Source of the DNA: CAZNRY01 sp964575675
GTDB taxonomy: Bacteria > Eisenbacteria > RBG-16-71-46 > CAIMUX01 > VGJL01
Assembly (NCBI GenBank): GCA_964575675.1
Contig: CAZNRY010000032.1
Location: forward strand, 1-27,368
Direction of reading: 5' to 3'
DNA: 27,368 nucleotides
Both the position numbers and the translations under genes were made by a program. Positions within the stretch are counted from its first letter, which is position 1. Every line of letters starts with the position of its first letter. Under the pieces are notes generated by a model. It searched no databases and had not been told where the DNA came from. It saw only the letters and a list, made by a program, of their open reading frames with translations. Positions 1 through 8,344 of the stretch are shown piece after piece.

Positions 1-542
1 GGGGGTTCCGCGATGTGGAGATTCCGCGGCGCCTGGTACTTCGAGATCCGGAAGAAGTACGTCCGCTCGGGGATCTTCGAGGTGGCGCGGTTGCACAGGG
101 GGAAGAGATTGCCCGCAAGCAGGTCCTTCTCGGTCCAGAAGCGCTCGTCAGGGATGCAGTACCACCCCTCGTAGGTGCTCTCGTAGATGTCGCCCGCTGC
201 GCGCAGCCGCTCGACGAAATCGTAGACGACCTTCTTGTGGCGATCCTCGGTCGTACGGATGAAATCGTCGTTCCGGATCTCGAGACGCTGCCACAAGGTG
301 CGGAACCGCTCGGCCATCTCATCGCAGTGGGCGAGGGGATCGACCCCCCGGGCGCGCGCCGCGTCCTGGACCTTCTGTCCATGCTCGTCCACCCCGGTGA
401 GGAAGTAGGTTTCATGCCCCATGAGACGATGGAAACGGCAGATAACGTCGGCCAGGACGGTCGTATAGGCGTGGCCGATGTGCGGCTCATCGTTGACGTA
501 GTAGATCGGGGTCGTGACGTAGAACGAGGATTTGGATGCCAT
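1..542 (-). CDS. metG: Methionyl-tRNA synthetase, N-terminal part (cut by window edge)
   Basis: Class I aminoacyl-tRNA synthetase that charges tRNA-Met in the cytoplasm. The first 180 residues are present and the rest lies left of the window. The N-terminus reads FYVTTPIYYVND followed by the HIGH signature at residues 21-24, then FLTGVDEHGQK (about 47-57), the usual MetRS catalytic core. The connective-peptide segment YEGWYC begins near residue 124 and YFFRISKYQ near 162. Of the four positions that hold zinc ligands in zinc-type enzymes, only C129 and C150 are Cys; the other two appear to be D132 and F147, so a classical zinc knuckle is unlikely. The ATG at 542 fits the family N-terminus, but no Shine-Dalgarno sequence is visible before it. 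The assignment is secure. Confidence 0.95.
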   Translation of the reverse strand, partial: MASKSSFYVTTPIYYVNDEPHIGHAYTTVLADVICRFHRLMGHETYFLTGVDEHGQKVQDAARARGVDPLAHCDEMAERFRTLWQRLEIRNDDFIRTTEDRHKKVVYDFVERLRAAGDIYESTYEGWYCIPDERFWTEKDLLAGNLFPLCNRATSKIPERTYFFRISKYQAPRNLHIAEP

Positions 543-884
543 GCGTGGGAGGGTACAACGGGCTTGGGGGAGGGATCAAGGAAAGCGGCCCTAAACCTCG
601 GTCGCTGAGGTAATTGAGGGATGTGGGCGATCGCGGCGCGCCGCGGGGCCTGGAGCGGACTCCCCACGGAGACTCGGCCCGCGGGCGGGGTCGAGAACGA
701 ATGCGGGCGCGGTCCCGGAGATTGGGATGTCCCTCTCGGTCCGGCGTAGCGTCTTCTGTCATTCTTCTTTAGCCCATCCCTCGGCCGGCCGATAATTGCC
801 ATCAAGCGCGTCTTGCCACCAGAAACGCGAATGAGATCCTCGGTCCGGGCATGATCTGGATCTGGTTCGAGCGCAGGAAGGACA
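543..884. other. Divergent intergenic region between metG and the hybrid kinase gene
   Basis: These 342 bases lie between two divergent genes and contain no convincing ORF. For the + strand kinase there is a possible -10, GATAAT, at 791-796, with a poor -35 (TTTAGC) at 768-773. No good promoter was found for metG. The sequence is GC-rich with short self-complementary stretches such as GGCCGGCC, none followed by a T-run. Confidence 0.4.
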
Positions 885-2954
885 ATGGCCTCGTTACCGC
901 CATCGAATCGAAACCGTTTCAGGCGCTCGATCGGATTCCGCATCCTGCTCGGACTCAGCGGATTCGCTCTTGTCGTCTCGGCCCTCGCCGCCTGGGACGT
1001 TTGGACGACCCGCCGGGTCAGATCCTTCTTCGACAGGGTGACCCACGAGAGTCTCCCCGTGATTTATGCGCTCGGGGATCTGCAGGCCGCGGGCCTGCGC
1101 GTCGTGTCCTCCACGACCGAGTCGGTTCTGATCACGTCGAAATCCGCGGAGCGCCAGGCGGCGGGGGAGACGGAGTTGATCGAGCAGGGAGCCGTCGGGT
1201 TGCGAACCGCGCTCGCGGCTTACGCCGTCGCGGAGGAGCGACAGCATTCGGAAGGGAACCCGCGGGTGGAGGAACTCCAGATGTGGGGGGAGGATCTACT
1301 GCAGGCAAGCGACGACCTGCTGGAGATCGTCGCCGTCTCAAGTGCGCGCTCGGAAGTGATCGAGGAGAAGGAACGCTTCGAACGGCGGGAGATAGAGTTC
1401 CTGTCCGCCGTCGAGGATGCGATCAAGGAACATAGGGGAGAGATCGCCCCGCTCCAAGCGGCCCTGGCCGCCTCGATCGCACGATCGATCACGTCGGCGG
1501 CCATCGCGGGCGGCGTCATCCTCGTTCTGCTCTTCCTCTGGGGTCTTTATCTCACCCGGTCGATCGCGCGCCCGCTGCGGAAACTCAAGGCGGGGAGCAT
1601 CGCGATCGGTGAGGGAAATCTCGACACGCGCATCGAGGTGAGGTCCAGGGACGAGCTGGGCGAGCTCGCATCGGCCTTCAATGAGATGACCGGGCAGCTC
1701 AGGCAATCGCGAGAGGATCTCCGCTCCGCCGCACAGGTTGCGGAGGCCGCCAGTCGGACGAAGAGCGAGTTCCTGGCGAACATGAGCCACGAGATCCGCA
1801 CTCCCATGAACGGCGTGCTGGGGATGGTCGACCTGCTCCTGCAGACCGAGCTCGACCACGAACAGCGCAAGCACCTGCAGGTGGTTCGATCATCGTCCGA
1901 GGCGCTGCTCCAGGTGATCAATGACGTCCTGGACTTCTCGAAGGTGGAGGCTGGACAGGTCGAGCTGCACTCCGTCCGTTTTGATCTGCGCACATGCTTG
2001 GCGGGGAGTCTCCAGCTCTTCGATCTCCGCGCACGAGAGAAGGGACTTGCTCTGTCGATCGCGATCGCTCCCGACGTTCCTCAATGGGTCATCGGGGACG
2101 ATCGCCGCCTTTTGCAGATCCTCTTCAACCTGATCGGCAACGCGATCAAGTTCACCGAGCGCGGGGGCGTTCGGGTCGGGGTTGAGATCGCTCCGGAGGA
2201 TGAGACAGGCGCGATCCCGGGCAAGAGCCGCACTTGCATTCTCGTCTCGATCACGGACACGGGGATCGGCATACGCCCCGAGCGGCTGGAACAGATCTTC
2301 GATGCCTTCACACAGGAGGATGGGTCGACCAGCAGGCGATACGGTGGAACCGGGCTCGGTCTGGCGATCGTCCAGCGGTTCGTGGACCTGATGGGAGGGC
2401 GGATCTGGGTGGAAAGCCTCCCCGGCGAGGGCAGCGTTTTCCGTTTCATGGTCCCCTTCGAGCACGTTCACGCGGCAGCTTCTTCGGGCCCCGAGACGCG
2501 CGTCGATCCGGCTCATGCGCCGGCCCGCGCGCCGAGCCTGCCGGCCGCGTCCGTGTGCAACGCCGGACTCCGCATCCTCGTCGCGGAGGACAACAGTGTC
2601 AATCAGCTGGTTCTCTCACGAATCCTTCGCGGGCAGGGCCATGAGGTCCGTATCGCGGGAACGGGGCGCGAGGCTGTCGATGCTTGGACCGAGGAGTCGT
2701 TTGACCTTGTTCTCATGGATGTTCAGATGCCGGAGACGGACGGACTAGGCGCGACGCTCGAGATCAGGTCGCGGGAGGACGGCACCGGCAAGCGCATTCC
2801 GATCTACGCCCTGACGGCCGACGCGACGGCGGAGGACCGCGACCGGTGCCTCGAGGCTGGCATGGACGGCTACCTCACGAAGCCGGTCAAGACGGCCGAA
2901 ATCCTCCAACTCCTGCATGGGATCACGGACGAGGGGCTGAAGAAGAGCGCGTGA
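885..2954 (+). CDS. Membrane hybrid sensor histidine kinase/response regulator (HAMP-HisKA-HATPase-REC)
   Basis: A 689-residue two-component sensor that autophosphorylates and passes phosphate to its own receiver. Order: transmembrane helix about 17-38; extracytoplasmic sensor about 40-200 with no recognised fold; second helix about 201-224; HAMP about 224-277; short coiled coil; HisKA with the phospho-acceptor H302 in NMSHEIRTPMNG; HATPase_c with N-box N419, G1 box DTGIGI at 458-463 and G2 box GGTGLGL at 487-493; a Pro/Ala linker about 527-560; C-terminal receiver with E568/D569, phospho-acceptor D612 in LMDVQMP, and K666. The ATG at 885 follows AGGAAGG, which sets this start over the upstream out-of-frame ATG at 851. 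No Hpt domain or partner regulator is adjacent, so the output is unknown. All catalytic residues are intact. Confidence 0.95.
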   Translation: MASLPPSNRNRFRRSIGFRILLGLSGFALVVSALAAWDVWTTRRVRSFFDRVTHESLPVIYALGDLQAAGLRVVSSTTESVLITSKSAERQAAGETELIEQGAVGLRTALAAYAVAEERQHSEGNPRVEELQMWGEDLLQASDDLLEIVAVSSARSEVIEEKERFERREIEFLSAVEDAIKEHRGEIAPLQAALAASIARSITSAAIAGGVILVLLFLWGLYLTRSIARPLRKLKAGSIAIGEGNLDTRIEVRSRDELGELASAFNEMTGQLRQSREDLRSAAQVAEAASRTKSEFLANMSHEIRTPMNGVLGMVDLLLQTELDHEQRKHLQVVRSSSEALLQVINDVLDFSKVEAGQVELHSVRFDLRTCLAGSLQLFDLRAREKGLALSIAIAPDVPQWVIGDDRRLLQILFNLIGNAIKFTERGGVRVGVEIAPEDETGAIPGKSRTCILVSITDTGIGIRPERLEQIFDAFTQEDGSTSRRYGGTGLGLAIVQRFVDLMGGRIWVESLPGEGSVFRFMVPFEHVHAAASSGPETRVDPAHAPARAPSLPAASVCNAGLRILVAEDNSVNQLVLSRILRGQGHEVRIAGTGREAVDAWTEESFDLVLMDVQMPETDGLGATLEIRSREDGTGKRIPIYALTADATAEDRDRCLEAGMDGYLTKPVKTAEILQLLHGITDEGLKKSA

Positions 2955-3059
2955 GCCGCCCGGCGATTGCCACGCCCCGAACCAGGGAGTGCCGCTGGGA
3001 CTCCGAAGGGCCGCGCCGCCTCAGCTGCAGGCGAGCTTCTCAGATCTACTCAAACTGGT

Positions 3060-4610
3060 TTAGCGCGGGAACTGAATCACGATCCCCGTCACATCCTCGT
3101 GGGCCCGTATCGTGACAACACCCGCGGAATCCCATGACTCGGTGCCGGGATACCAGACGATTCCTCTCGCGTAGAGATCCGCGCCGAGCTTGTACGCTCC
3201 GTCCGAGAGCGCCAGTACGTCGAATGCCCCCCCGGCCCGCGTGAGAGTTCGCCGATTGTAGAACCCCCCGGCGTTCTCGCTCGTCGTCAGGAGGATGAGC
3301 GAGCCGACCACGGGAGATTCCTGCTCGTCGAGGACGATCCCCGATATTTTCGCTCCGGCCATGAGATTGGGGTAGATCCACACGACCTGGCCCGGGTTCG
3401 TGACGACGATCGGCGTGGCAGATTCCAGGGAATCCGCATGGTCGTACCAATGCTCGATCCATGTTGGACCGCTCGGGAAGTTGACGTAGTACGTGCCCGG
3501 CACCAGATTCGGGAGGAAGAACATGTTCGTGCTTCCGCTGACGCCGGTTCTCCCGATCACGGTCCCATCGCCGTCGCACAGGAGGATTGGAGCGTCGAGA
3601 GAGACGCGCCTCCCCTGCCCGAGCTCGCCCACGATACCGCTCTCGATGATCTCTACGACCGTCTCATGCCCGGGTTCGAGGTCGAACTCCGTCGCCGCGG
3701 CGTAGCTGCTTCCTCCCTCCCAGCGGCGGATGTCCTCGACGGTGATCTGGAGACGTGTCCGAATCGGCCCGAGAGCTACGATCTCGAACACCCCGTCGTC
3801 CTCCGCCGAGGCATGCGCGATCGGGATGGAGTCGGGGCCGAAGAGGGTGAGCATCGGGCGATACAGGTTCAGTTCCTGCCAACTTCCGGTGATTGTTCCG
3901 CGGAGGGTCGCGAGCGTCGAGACCTCGCCCTGGTAGACGGTCTCCGCCTCGAGCCCGACGTTGAGCAGATCTCCTTCGTTCTCCACGTAGCTTCCCGGAA
4001 GCCAGAAGCTCGTGAGAGCAGTGCGGAACTGCATCCTATAGTTGCCGGACGGAACGGCAGGGAAGTAGAAGGCGGCAAACCCCTCGGCAGGCTGCGCAAT
4101 GGCCGTGATGTGAAGGTCGGCGTCCTCATCCTGCGAGACGAGGGCTGCGTAGTTCTTCACTCCCTCCAAGGCGGACGGCACGGACAGCTCGAGGCGCGCC
4201 GCCCCGAGGCGCAGGTCGGTCTGCACGGGGGCGCCGCCCTCGACGGTTAGCGTGTCGACATCCCTCCTTGCGAGGGTGCCGTGCGCCAGCAGTCCTGAGA
4301 CGCCGCCCGAGGAGGTTCGCACCGACACAAAGAGGACATACCGCCCGGGCGCGACGGAGATTTGGTACGAGCCCGACGAGTCTGTCTCGGCCGTCATCCC
4401 CGGACAGGAACAGGCCTGGCCCGAGGAGTCCACCACCCGATAGGCGACCACGCGCGCATCTACCGGAATCCCGAGTGCGGTGATCCTGCCCTGGATCTGC
4501 CCCGTGGCGGGGATCGGCTTGGTCGTACAGTCATCTTCGCAGCCGGTGAGAGTGAAGGCGAGGCCGGCGGCGAGCACGCCGAAAGCCAGAAACGCTGCGA
4601 GGCGAGCCAT
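3060..4610 (-). CDS. Lipoprotein with carboxypeptidase-regulatory-like (beta-sandwich) repeats
   Basis: A 516-residue predicted lipoprotein of unknown function. The N-terminus is a signal peptide ending in the lipobox LTGC, with lipidated C24. The rest appears to be several beta-sandwich modules of the carboxypeptidase regulatory-like type: phrases such as GQIQGRITALGIPVDARVVA (from about 37) and GAKISGIVLDEQESPVVGS (from about 423) open modules, while GSYQISVAPGRY and GAFDVLALSDGAYKL are typical module ends. A stretch WYDHADSLESATPI (about 387-400) resembles a motif often seen between such repeats. No enzyme motif is visible; a surface structural or binding role is inferred. The ATG at 4610 follows AAAGGAG at good spacing. 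It lies downstream of the methyltransferase gene with a 140-base gap and runs convergent to the hybrid kinase gene. Confidence 0.8.
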   Translation of the reverse strand: MARLAAFLAFGVLAAGLAFTLTGCEDDCTTKPIPATGQIQGRITALGIPVDARVVAYRVVDSSGQACSCPGMTAETDSSGSYQISVAPGRYVLFVSVRTSSGGVSGLLAHGTLARRDVDTLTVEGGAPVQTDLRLGAARLELSVPSALEGVKNYAALVSQDEDADLHITAIAQPAEGFAAFYFPAVPSGNYRMQFRTALTSFWLPGSYVENEGDLLNVGLEAETVYQGEVSTLATLRGTITGSWQELNLYRPMLTLFGPDSIPIAHASAEDDGVFEIVALGPIRTRLQITVEDIRRWEGGSSYAAATEFDLEPGHETVVEIIESGIVGELGQGRRVSLDAPILLCDGDGTVIGRTGVSGSTNMFFLPNLVPGTYYVNFPSGPTWIEHWYDHADSLESATPIVVTNPGQVVWIYPNLMAGAKISGIVLDEQESPVVGSLILLTTSENAGGFYNRRTLTRAGGAFDVLALSDGAYKLGADLYARGIVWYPGTESWDSAGVVTIRAHEDVTGIVIQFPR

Positions 4611-4735
4611 CCCGAAGCTCCTTTCGCTGGGTCGACCCGAACGACCTTGTAGCCGCGAAGTAGACTACGCCCGGATCCCGCCCTCGTCCATGGGCATTCA
4701 TGGCCGACCGTTCCGGGTTCAACCTGTCCATCGCC

Positions 4736-4750
4736 GGCCGGGAGCCGGCC
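4736..4750 (-). terminator. GC hairpin directly after the methyltransferase stop codon
   Basis: GGCCGG, a 3-base loop, then CCGGCC form a perfect 6-bp hairpin immediately 3' of the methyltransferase stop. There is no T-run after it on the minus strand, so it is not a canonical intrinsic terminator. It could mark a transcript 3' end or be a pause site before the lipoprotein gene. Confidence 0.3.
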
Positions 4751-5566
4751 CTATCTCTTCACCGCGATGATCTCCGCGACCGCCGGCGTGATCATGTGGG
4801 TGTGCGGCGCAGCCTCCCGTACCGCGATCTCCTCCGCCATCGCCCCGGCCCGCTCCTTCGTGAGGTAACCCAGATCGACTAGCCGCAGCAGGCCGTTTCG
4901 AATGTACGCCTTCGGCCACTGCCATACGAAGTTCGAGGCCGGAATGATCTCCACGATTGGCCGCAGGGTCCTGACCTCGAAGCCAAGCTCCCCAAGCCAA
5001 ACCGGCAGGTCGAGGCCGACGTCGGGCTCGCCTCCGCTTGCGCGCCAGCTTTCCATCGTGATCCTCACGAACTCCTCGAGCTCCGCACAGCGGGGGGACA
5101 GCCTCCACGTGGCGTAGTCGAAGTACTCGTGGGCGACGAGCACGCCGCCCCTCTTCAACCGGCCGCCCACACGGGCCAAGAGATCGCGCGGGCGTTTCAC
5201 GAACGCGAAGACCCAGCGCGACCATGCGCCGTCAGCCTCGACATCGGGCAACGCCTCCTCGTCGAGGTCGATCTCGTGGGCCGTGATGTTCTGGAGGCCG
5301 CGATGAACGCGCGCCGCCTCGAGAGAATCGAGAAAGCGCCTCGACTTGTCGATCGCGACGACGCGGCCCGATTCCCCGACGATCTCGGCGAGGTCCAGCG
5401 CCGCATAGCCCGGACCGCACCCGACGTCGAGGATCGTCTGGCCGACGGTGAACCCTGCGCGTCGCCAGGCCGCGGTCGCGCGGGGCCGCCAGACGCGGTG
5501 TTGCAGGGCGAGACGGGCGATCTCCTCATCGTGGGTTCCAAGCACGTATTCCCTGTCGCTGCCCAT
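4751..5566 (-). CDS. SAM-dependent class I methyltransferase
   Basis: A 271-residue methyltransferase with the Rossmann fold. Motif I is ILDVGCGPGYAAL (45-57), the glycine-rich SAM loop. The ribose-binding acidic residue is D73 in VVAIDKS. The segment AHEIDLDEE (about 95-103) fits the adenine-binding motif II, and RLKRGGVLVAHEYFDY fits the motif after the catalytic strand. The family resembles UbiE-like small-molecule methyltransferases; the substrate cannot be told from sequence. The start at 5566 is chosen because a perfect AGGAGG lies 8 bases upstream, although the frame stays open further back to 5956 across the divergent M16 gene, which would be a shadow extension. It is divergent from M16 pair I and upstream of the repeat lipoprotein on the same strand. 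Confidence 0.88.
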   Translation of the reverse strand: MGSDREYVLGTHDEEIARLALQHRVWRPRATAAWRRAGFTVGQTILDVGCGPGYAALDLAEIVGESGRVVAIDKSRRFLDSLEAARVHRGLQNITAHEIDLDEEALPDVEADGAWSRWVFAFVKRPRDLLARVGGRLKRGGVLVAHEYFDYATWRLSPRCAELEEFVRITMESWRASGGEPDVGLDLPVWLGELGFEVRTLRPIVEIIPASNFVWQWPKAYIRNGLLRLVDLGYLTKERAGAMAEEIAVREAAPHTHMITPAVAEIIAVKR

Positions 5567-5756
5567 CGCCGTCGCCTCCTTGGGGGTGAATCGCACGAGT
5601 GAATCGGATCGGATCGAAGGAGCATAGCGCCGCCGGCATTCCGATGGAAGACCCCGCCAGCGGCAGCGGGACGGCGATCTTCGGGGGAATGGCCCGTGCG
5701 GGATGTGGTCCCTGCCGAGTGTCGCCCTCATCCGCGCCTCGTGGTACCCTTGGGCA

Positions 5757-7043
5757 ATGCATGCACCGCAAGTACTTGAGACATCGATGCGCGACCGCAT
5801 CCGGGAATCGGTCCTCGAGAACGGTCTGAAGATCATCACGGTCGAGAACCCCGCGAGCCCCACGGCGAGCCTGCAGATTTGGTATCGCGTCGGTTCCCGC
5901 AATGAAGGTCCGGGAATTACCGGCGCCTCACACATCTTCGAGCACATGATGTTCAAGGGGACCGAGCGCCATCCCTACGGCGCCTTCGATCGGATCGTTC
6001 AAGAGAACGGGATGGCCCACAACGCCTTCACCGGCCACGACTCGACCACTTACTACGAGAACATGGCGAGCGACCGGCTCGAGATCGCGATGGACCTCGA
6101 GTCGGACCGGATGCAAGGGCTCCTCCTCGGCCGGGAGGAGTTCGACAGCGAGATCGCGGTGATCCGCGAGGAACGCCGTCAGACGCGAGAGGATCCGCCC
6201 TACGGCCTTCTATCAGAGGCGGTCGAGGCGGCCGTCTTCATGGCGCACCCGTACCATTGGCCGGTCATCGGATGGATGACCGATCTCGAGACGATCACCC
6301 GCGAGCAGATCGCCGCCTACTACCAGATTTACTACCGCCCGAACAACGCCGTCCTGGTCGTCGCGGGGGAAGTCGTGCACGACCGGGTCGTGGAGATGGC
6401 CGCGCGCTATTTCGGAAAGATCGCCCGCGGTCGGGAAGTTCCCGAGGTGCGGATCCGCGAGCCGCAGCAGCTCGGCGAGCGGACCGTCCGGGTGCACAAG
6501 GACGTTCAACTCCCCGGTCTGATCATGACCTATCGGGTCCCCGAATCGACCCATGCCGACATCCCCGCCCTGAACATGGCGGAGTACATCCTCTTCCGCG
6601 GCCGAAGCAGCCGTCTCTACCAGCGGCTGATCTATCAGGAGCCTCTTGCGACCGACGTCGGGGGAGGTCTCTACCTCCGACGTGATCCCTCGACCTTCAT
6701 GATCCGGGCGACCGCGCGCCCCGGCGTCGAGATCGAATCCCTGCGAAGTGCGGCCATCGAGACAGTCGAGTCGCTCCGCTCGACGCCGCCCTCGCCGCGC
6801 GAAATCGAGAAGGCGCGTAACCAGCTCGCGGCCGACTACGTCTTCGGCCAGGAGAACAACTTCGAGCTGGGGCACGGTCTCGGCGCGGAGGAGTGCCTTT
6901 CCTGCTGGGAGGACTTCTTTACATTCCACGAGCGGTGCGTGCAGGTCGGATCCGAACAGGTATCCCTGGCTGCGGCAGACTACCTGCACGATAGGGGGCG
7001 GACGACCGGGTATCTCGTTCCCGAGAAGGGCGCGCTAGAGTGA
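5757..7043 (+). CDS. M16 zinc peptidase, catalytic subunit of pair I
   Basis: A peptidase of the pitrilysin/MPP family (M16B). With the start at 5757 it is 428 residues. The inverted zinc motif HIFEH is at 59-63; the third ligand is E138 or E139 in VIREERRQ, about 75 residues later, the family spacing. Conserved neighbours FKGTERHP and HNAFTGHDSTTYYEN are present. In the C-terminal half, after SSRLYQR, the positions that normally hold the substrate-binding Arg and Tyr are I292 and T299, so this subunit should need a partner. The next gene overlaps by 4 bases and supplies that pair. No signal peptide is seen, so it is probably cytoplasmic. The start is uncertain: 5757 and 5787 are both possible and neither has a good ribosome-binding site; the frame is open from 5703. 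Confidence 0.9.
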   Translation: MHAPQVLETSMRDRIRESVLENGLKIITVENPASPTASLQIWYRVGSRNEGPGITGASHIFEHMMFKGTERHPYGAFDRIVQENGMAHNAFTGHDSTTYYENMASDRLEIAMDLESDRMQGLLLGREEFDSEIAVIREERRQTREDPPYGLLSEAVEAAVFMAHPYHWPVIGWMTDLETITREQIAAYYQIYYRPNNAVLVVAGEVVHDRVVEMAARYFGKIARGREVPEVRIREPQQLGERTVRVHKDVQLPGLIMTYRVPESTHADIPALNMAEYILFRGRSSRLYQRLIYQEPLATDVGGGLYLRRDPSTFMIRATARPGVEIESLRSAAIETVESLRSTPPSPREIEKARNQLAADYVFGQENNFELGHGLGAEECLSCWEDFFTFHERCVQVGSEQVSLAAADYLHDRGRTTGYLVPEKGALE

Positions 7044-8344
7044 GCTCCGCGCCCGCATCGGTCTACCGTCCCGTCCGCGCGCGGCATGTTCTGGGCAACG
7101 GCCTCGTCGTCCTCGTCATGGAGCGCCGGCACCTTCCCACCCTCTCCGCGACGCTTCTCTTCCCGGCGGGGATCGCCTCCGAGCCCGAGGAGCGGCCCGG
7201 AGCGGCATTCTTCGCCTCGCAGGTTCTTCCGATGGGGACGCTTCGTCGAACGGCGGTCGAGCTGGCGGAGGACGTCGATGGACTCGGAGCGACCCTCTCG
7301 ACCGGATGCGACTACGACTACGCGACGATCGACGTCACGGGCCTCTCGCGCGACGCAGACGCTCTCCTCGACATCCTGGCCGAGGTGACCCTCTCGCCCG
7401 CGTTTCTCGAGGAGGAGGTCGAGCGCAGGCGCTCCCAGATTCTCGGGTTTCTCGAGCGCCGCAAGGATGACCACGCGGACGTCGTCCGCAATCGCTTCTT
7501 CGAGGAAATCTACGGCGGCCATCCCTATCGGCGGACCAGAGAGGGGACGCCTGATTCCATCGGCCGGATGACGCGCGAGGACCTGGTCGACCTGTGGATC
7601 GCGAGCTATGTCCCCGCGGGCGCAATCCTTGCGATCGCGGGAGACATCGATTCGGCACGCGCGATTCGGATCGCGGAGGAGAGGTTTGGAGGATGGAAGG
7701 CGGCCGAGTCGCTTCCGCAGCTTCCCGAGCCGCCGGAGGTCCTTCCCGCGAGACGGATCGTGACGATCCAGCAGGACGTGACACAGGCGTACATCCGGAT
7801 GGGGAATGTCGCGATCGAGCGCAACCATGCCGAGTTCTGCGCTGCGACCGTGATGAACTACATCCTGGGCGGGGCGGGATTCGGCAGTCGATTGATGCGC
7901 AGCCTTCGCGAGGAACGCGGGCTGACCTACGGCGTGCATACGAACGTCCTGACGCGCAGACAGCCCGGCTACTTCTTCGCCTCCACGCAGACCGGGATCG
8001 CGACGATGAACGAGGCGATTCTGCAGATGCTCCTTGAGATCGACCGTTTCCTGGAGGCCGGGCCAACGGAGCAGGAGCTCGAGTGGGCGAAGAGGTTCTT
8101 CACGGGCAGCCTTCCCCTGACCCTCGAGACGAATGACCAGCTTGCGCAGAAGATGCTGGAGCAAGAGTTCTTCCATCTCGAGGACGAGTACTGGGTTCGC
8201 GACATCGAGAGGATCGAGGCCGTGACGGCGGAACAGGTTCTCGGATTCGCCCGGCGCCATGTCCATCCGGAGCGCTTCGCCCTCGTGGTTCTGGGGGACT
8301 TCCGGGAGCGGAAGCTCGATGTTCCCCCATCAGTCCGTTCTTGA
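7040..8344 (+). CDS. M16 peptidase homologue without zinc site, partner subunit of pair I
   Basis: A 434-residue M16 family protein whose zinc motif is gone: aligned with the HxxEH of the neighbour, the sequence is FFASQ at 57-61. The later family landmarks remain, including GFGSRLMRSLREERGLTY, where R290 and Y297 form the Arg/Tyr pair that holds the substrate backbone in M16 enzymes. It therefore looks like the non-catalytic, substrate-binding half of a heterodimer. It starts with GTG at 7040 inside the stop codon of the catalytic gene (4-base GTGA overlap), so the two are translationally coupled. Its 3' end overlaps the convergent lipoprotein gene by 15 bases. No signal peptide is visible. 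Confidence 0.92.
   Translation: MSSAPASVYRPVRARHVLGNGLVVLVMERRHLPTLSATLLFPAGIASEPEERPGAAFFASQVLPMGTLRRTAVELAEDVDGLGATLSTGCDYDYATIDVTGLSRDADALLDILAEVTLSPAFLEEEVERRRSQILGFLERRKDDHADVVRNRFFEEIYGGHPYRRTREGTPDSIGRMTREDLVDLWIASYVPAGAILAIAGDIDSARAIRIAEERFGGWKAAESLPQLPEPPEVLPARRIVTIQQDVTQAYIRMGNVAIERNHAEFCAATVMNYILGGAGFGSRLMRSLREERGLTYGVHTNVLTRRQPGYFFASTQTGIATMNEAILQMLLEIDRFLEAGPTEQELEWAKRFFTGSLPLTLETNDQLAQKMLEQEFFHLEDEYWVRDIERIEAVTAEQVLGFARRHVHPERFALVVLGDFRERKLDVPPSVRS

Noticed and set aside
416..423. KMSK loss in ArgRS (residues 416-423 of the protein, KLKSREGT) as an anomaly
   Set aside because: Variants of this loop with Lys...Arg-x-Gly are common in functional ArgRSs, so it is not a defect. The coordinates given here are residues.
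15..608. A 197-residue open frame on the + strand
   Set aside because: Antisense of the metG N-terminal region, whose HIGH motif is clear on the minus strand.
2985..3003. Small hairpin GGAGT/ACTCC between the hybrid kinase and the repeat lipoprotein as a terminator
   Set aside because: Only 5 bp, a 9-base loop and no T-run on either strand.
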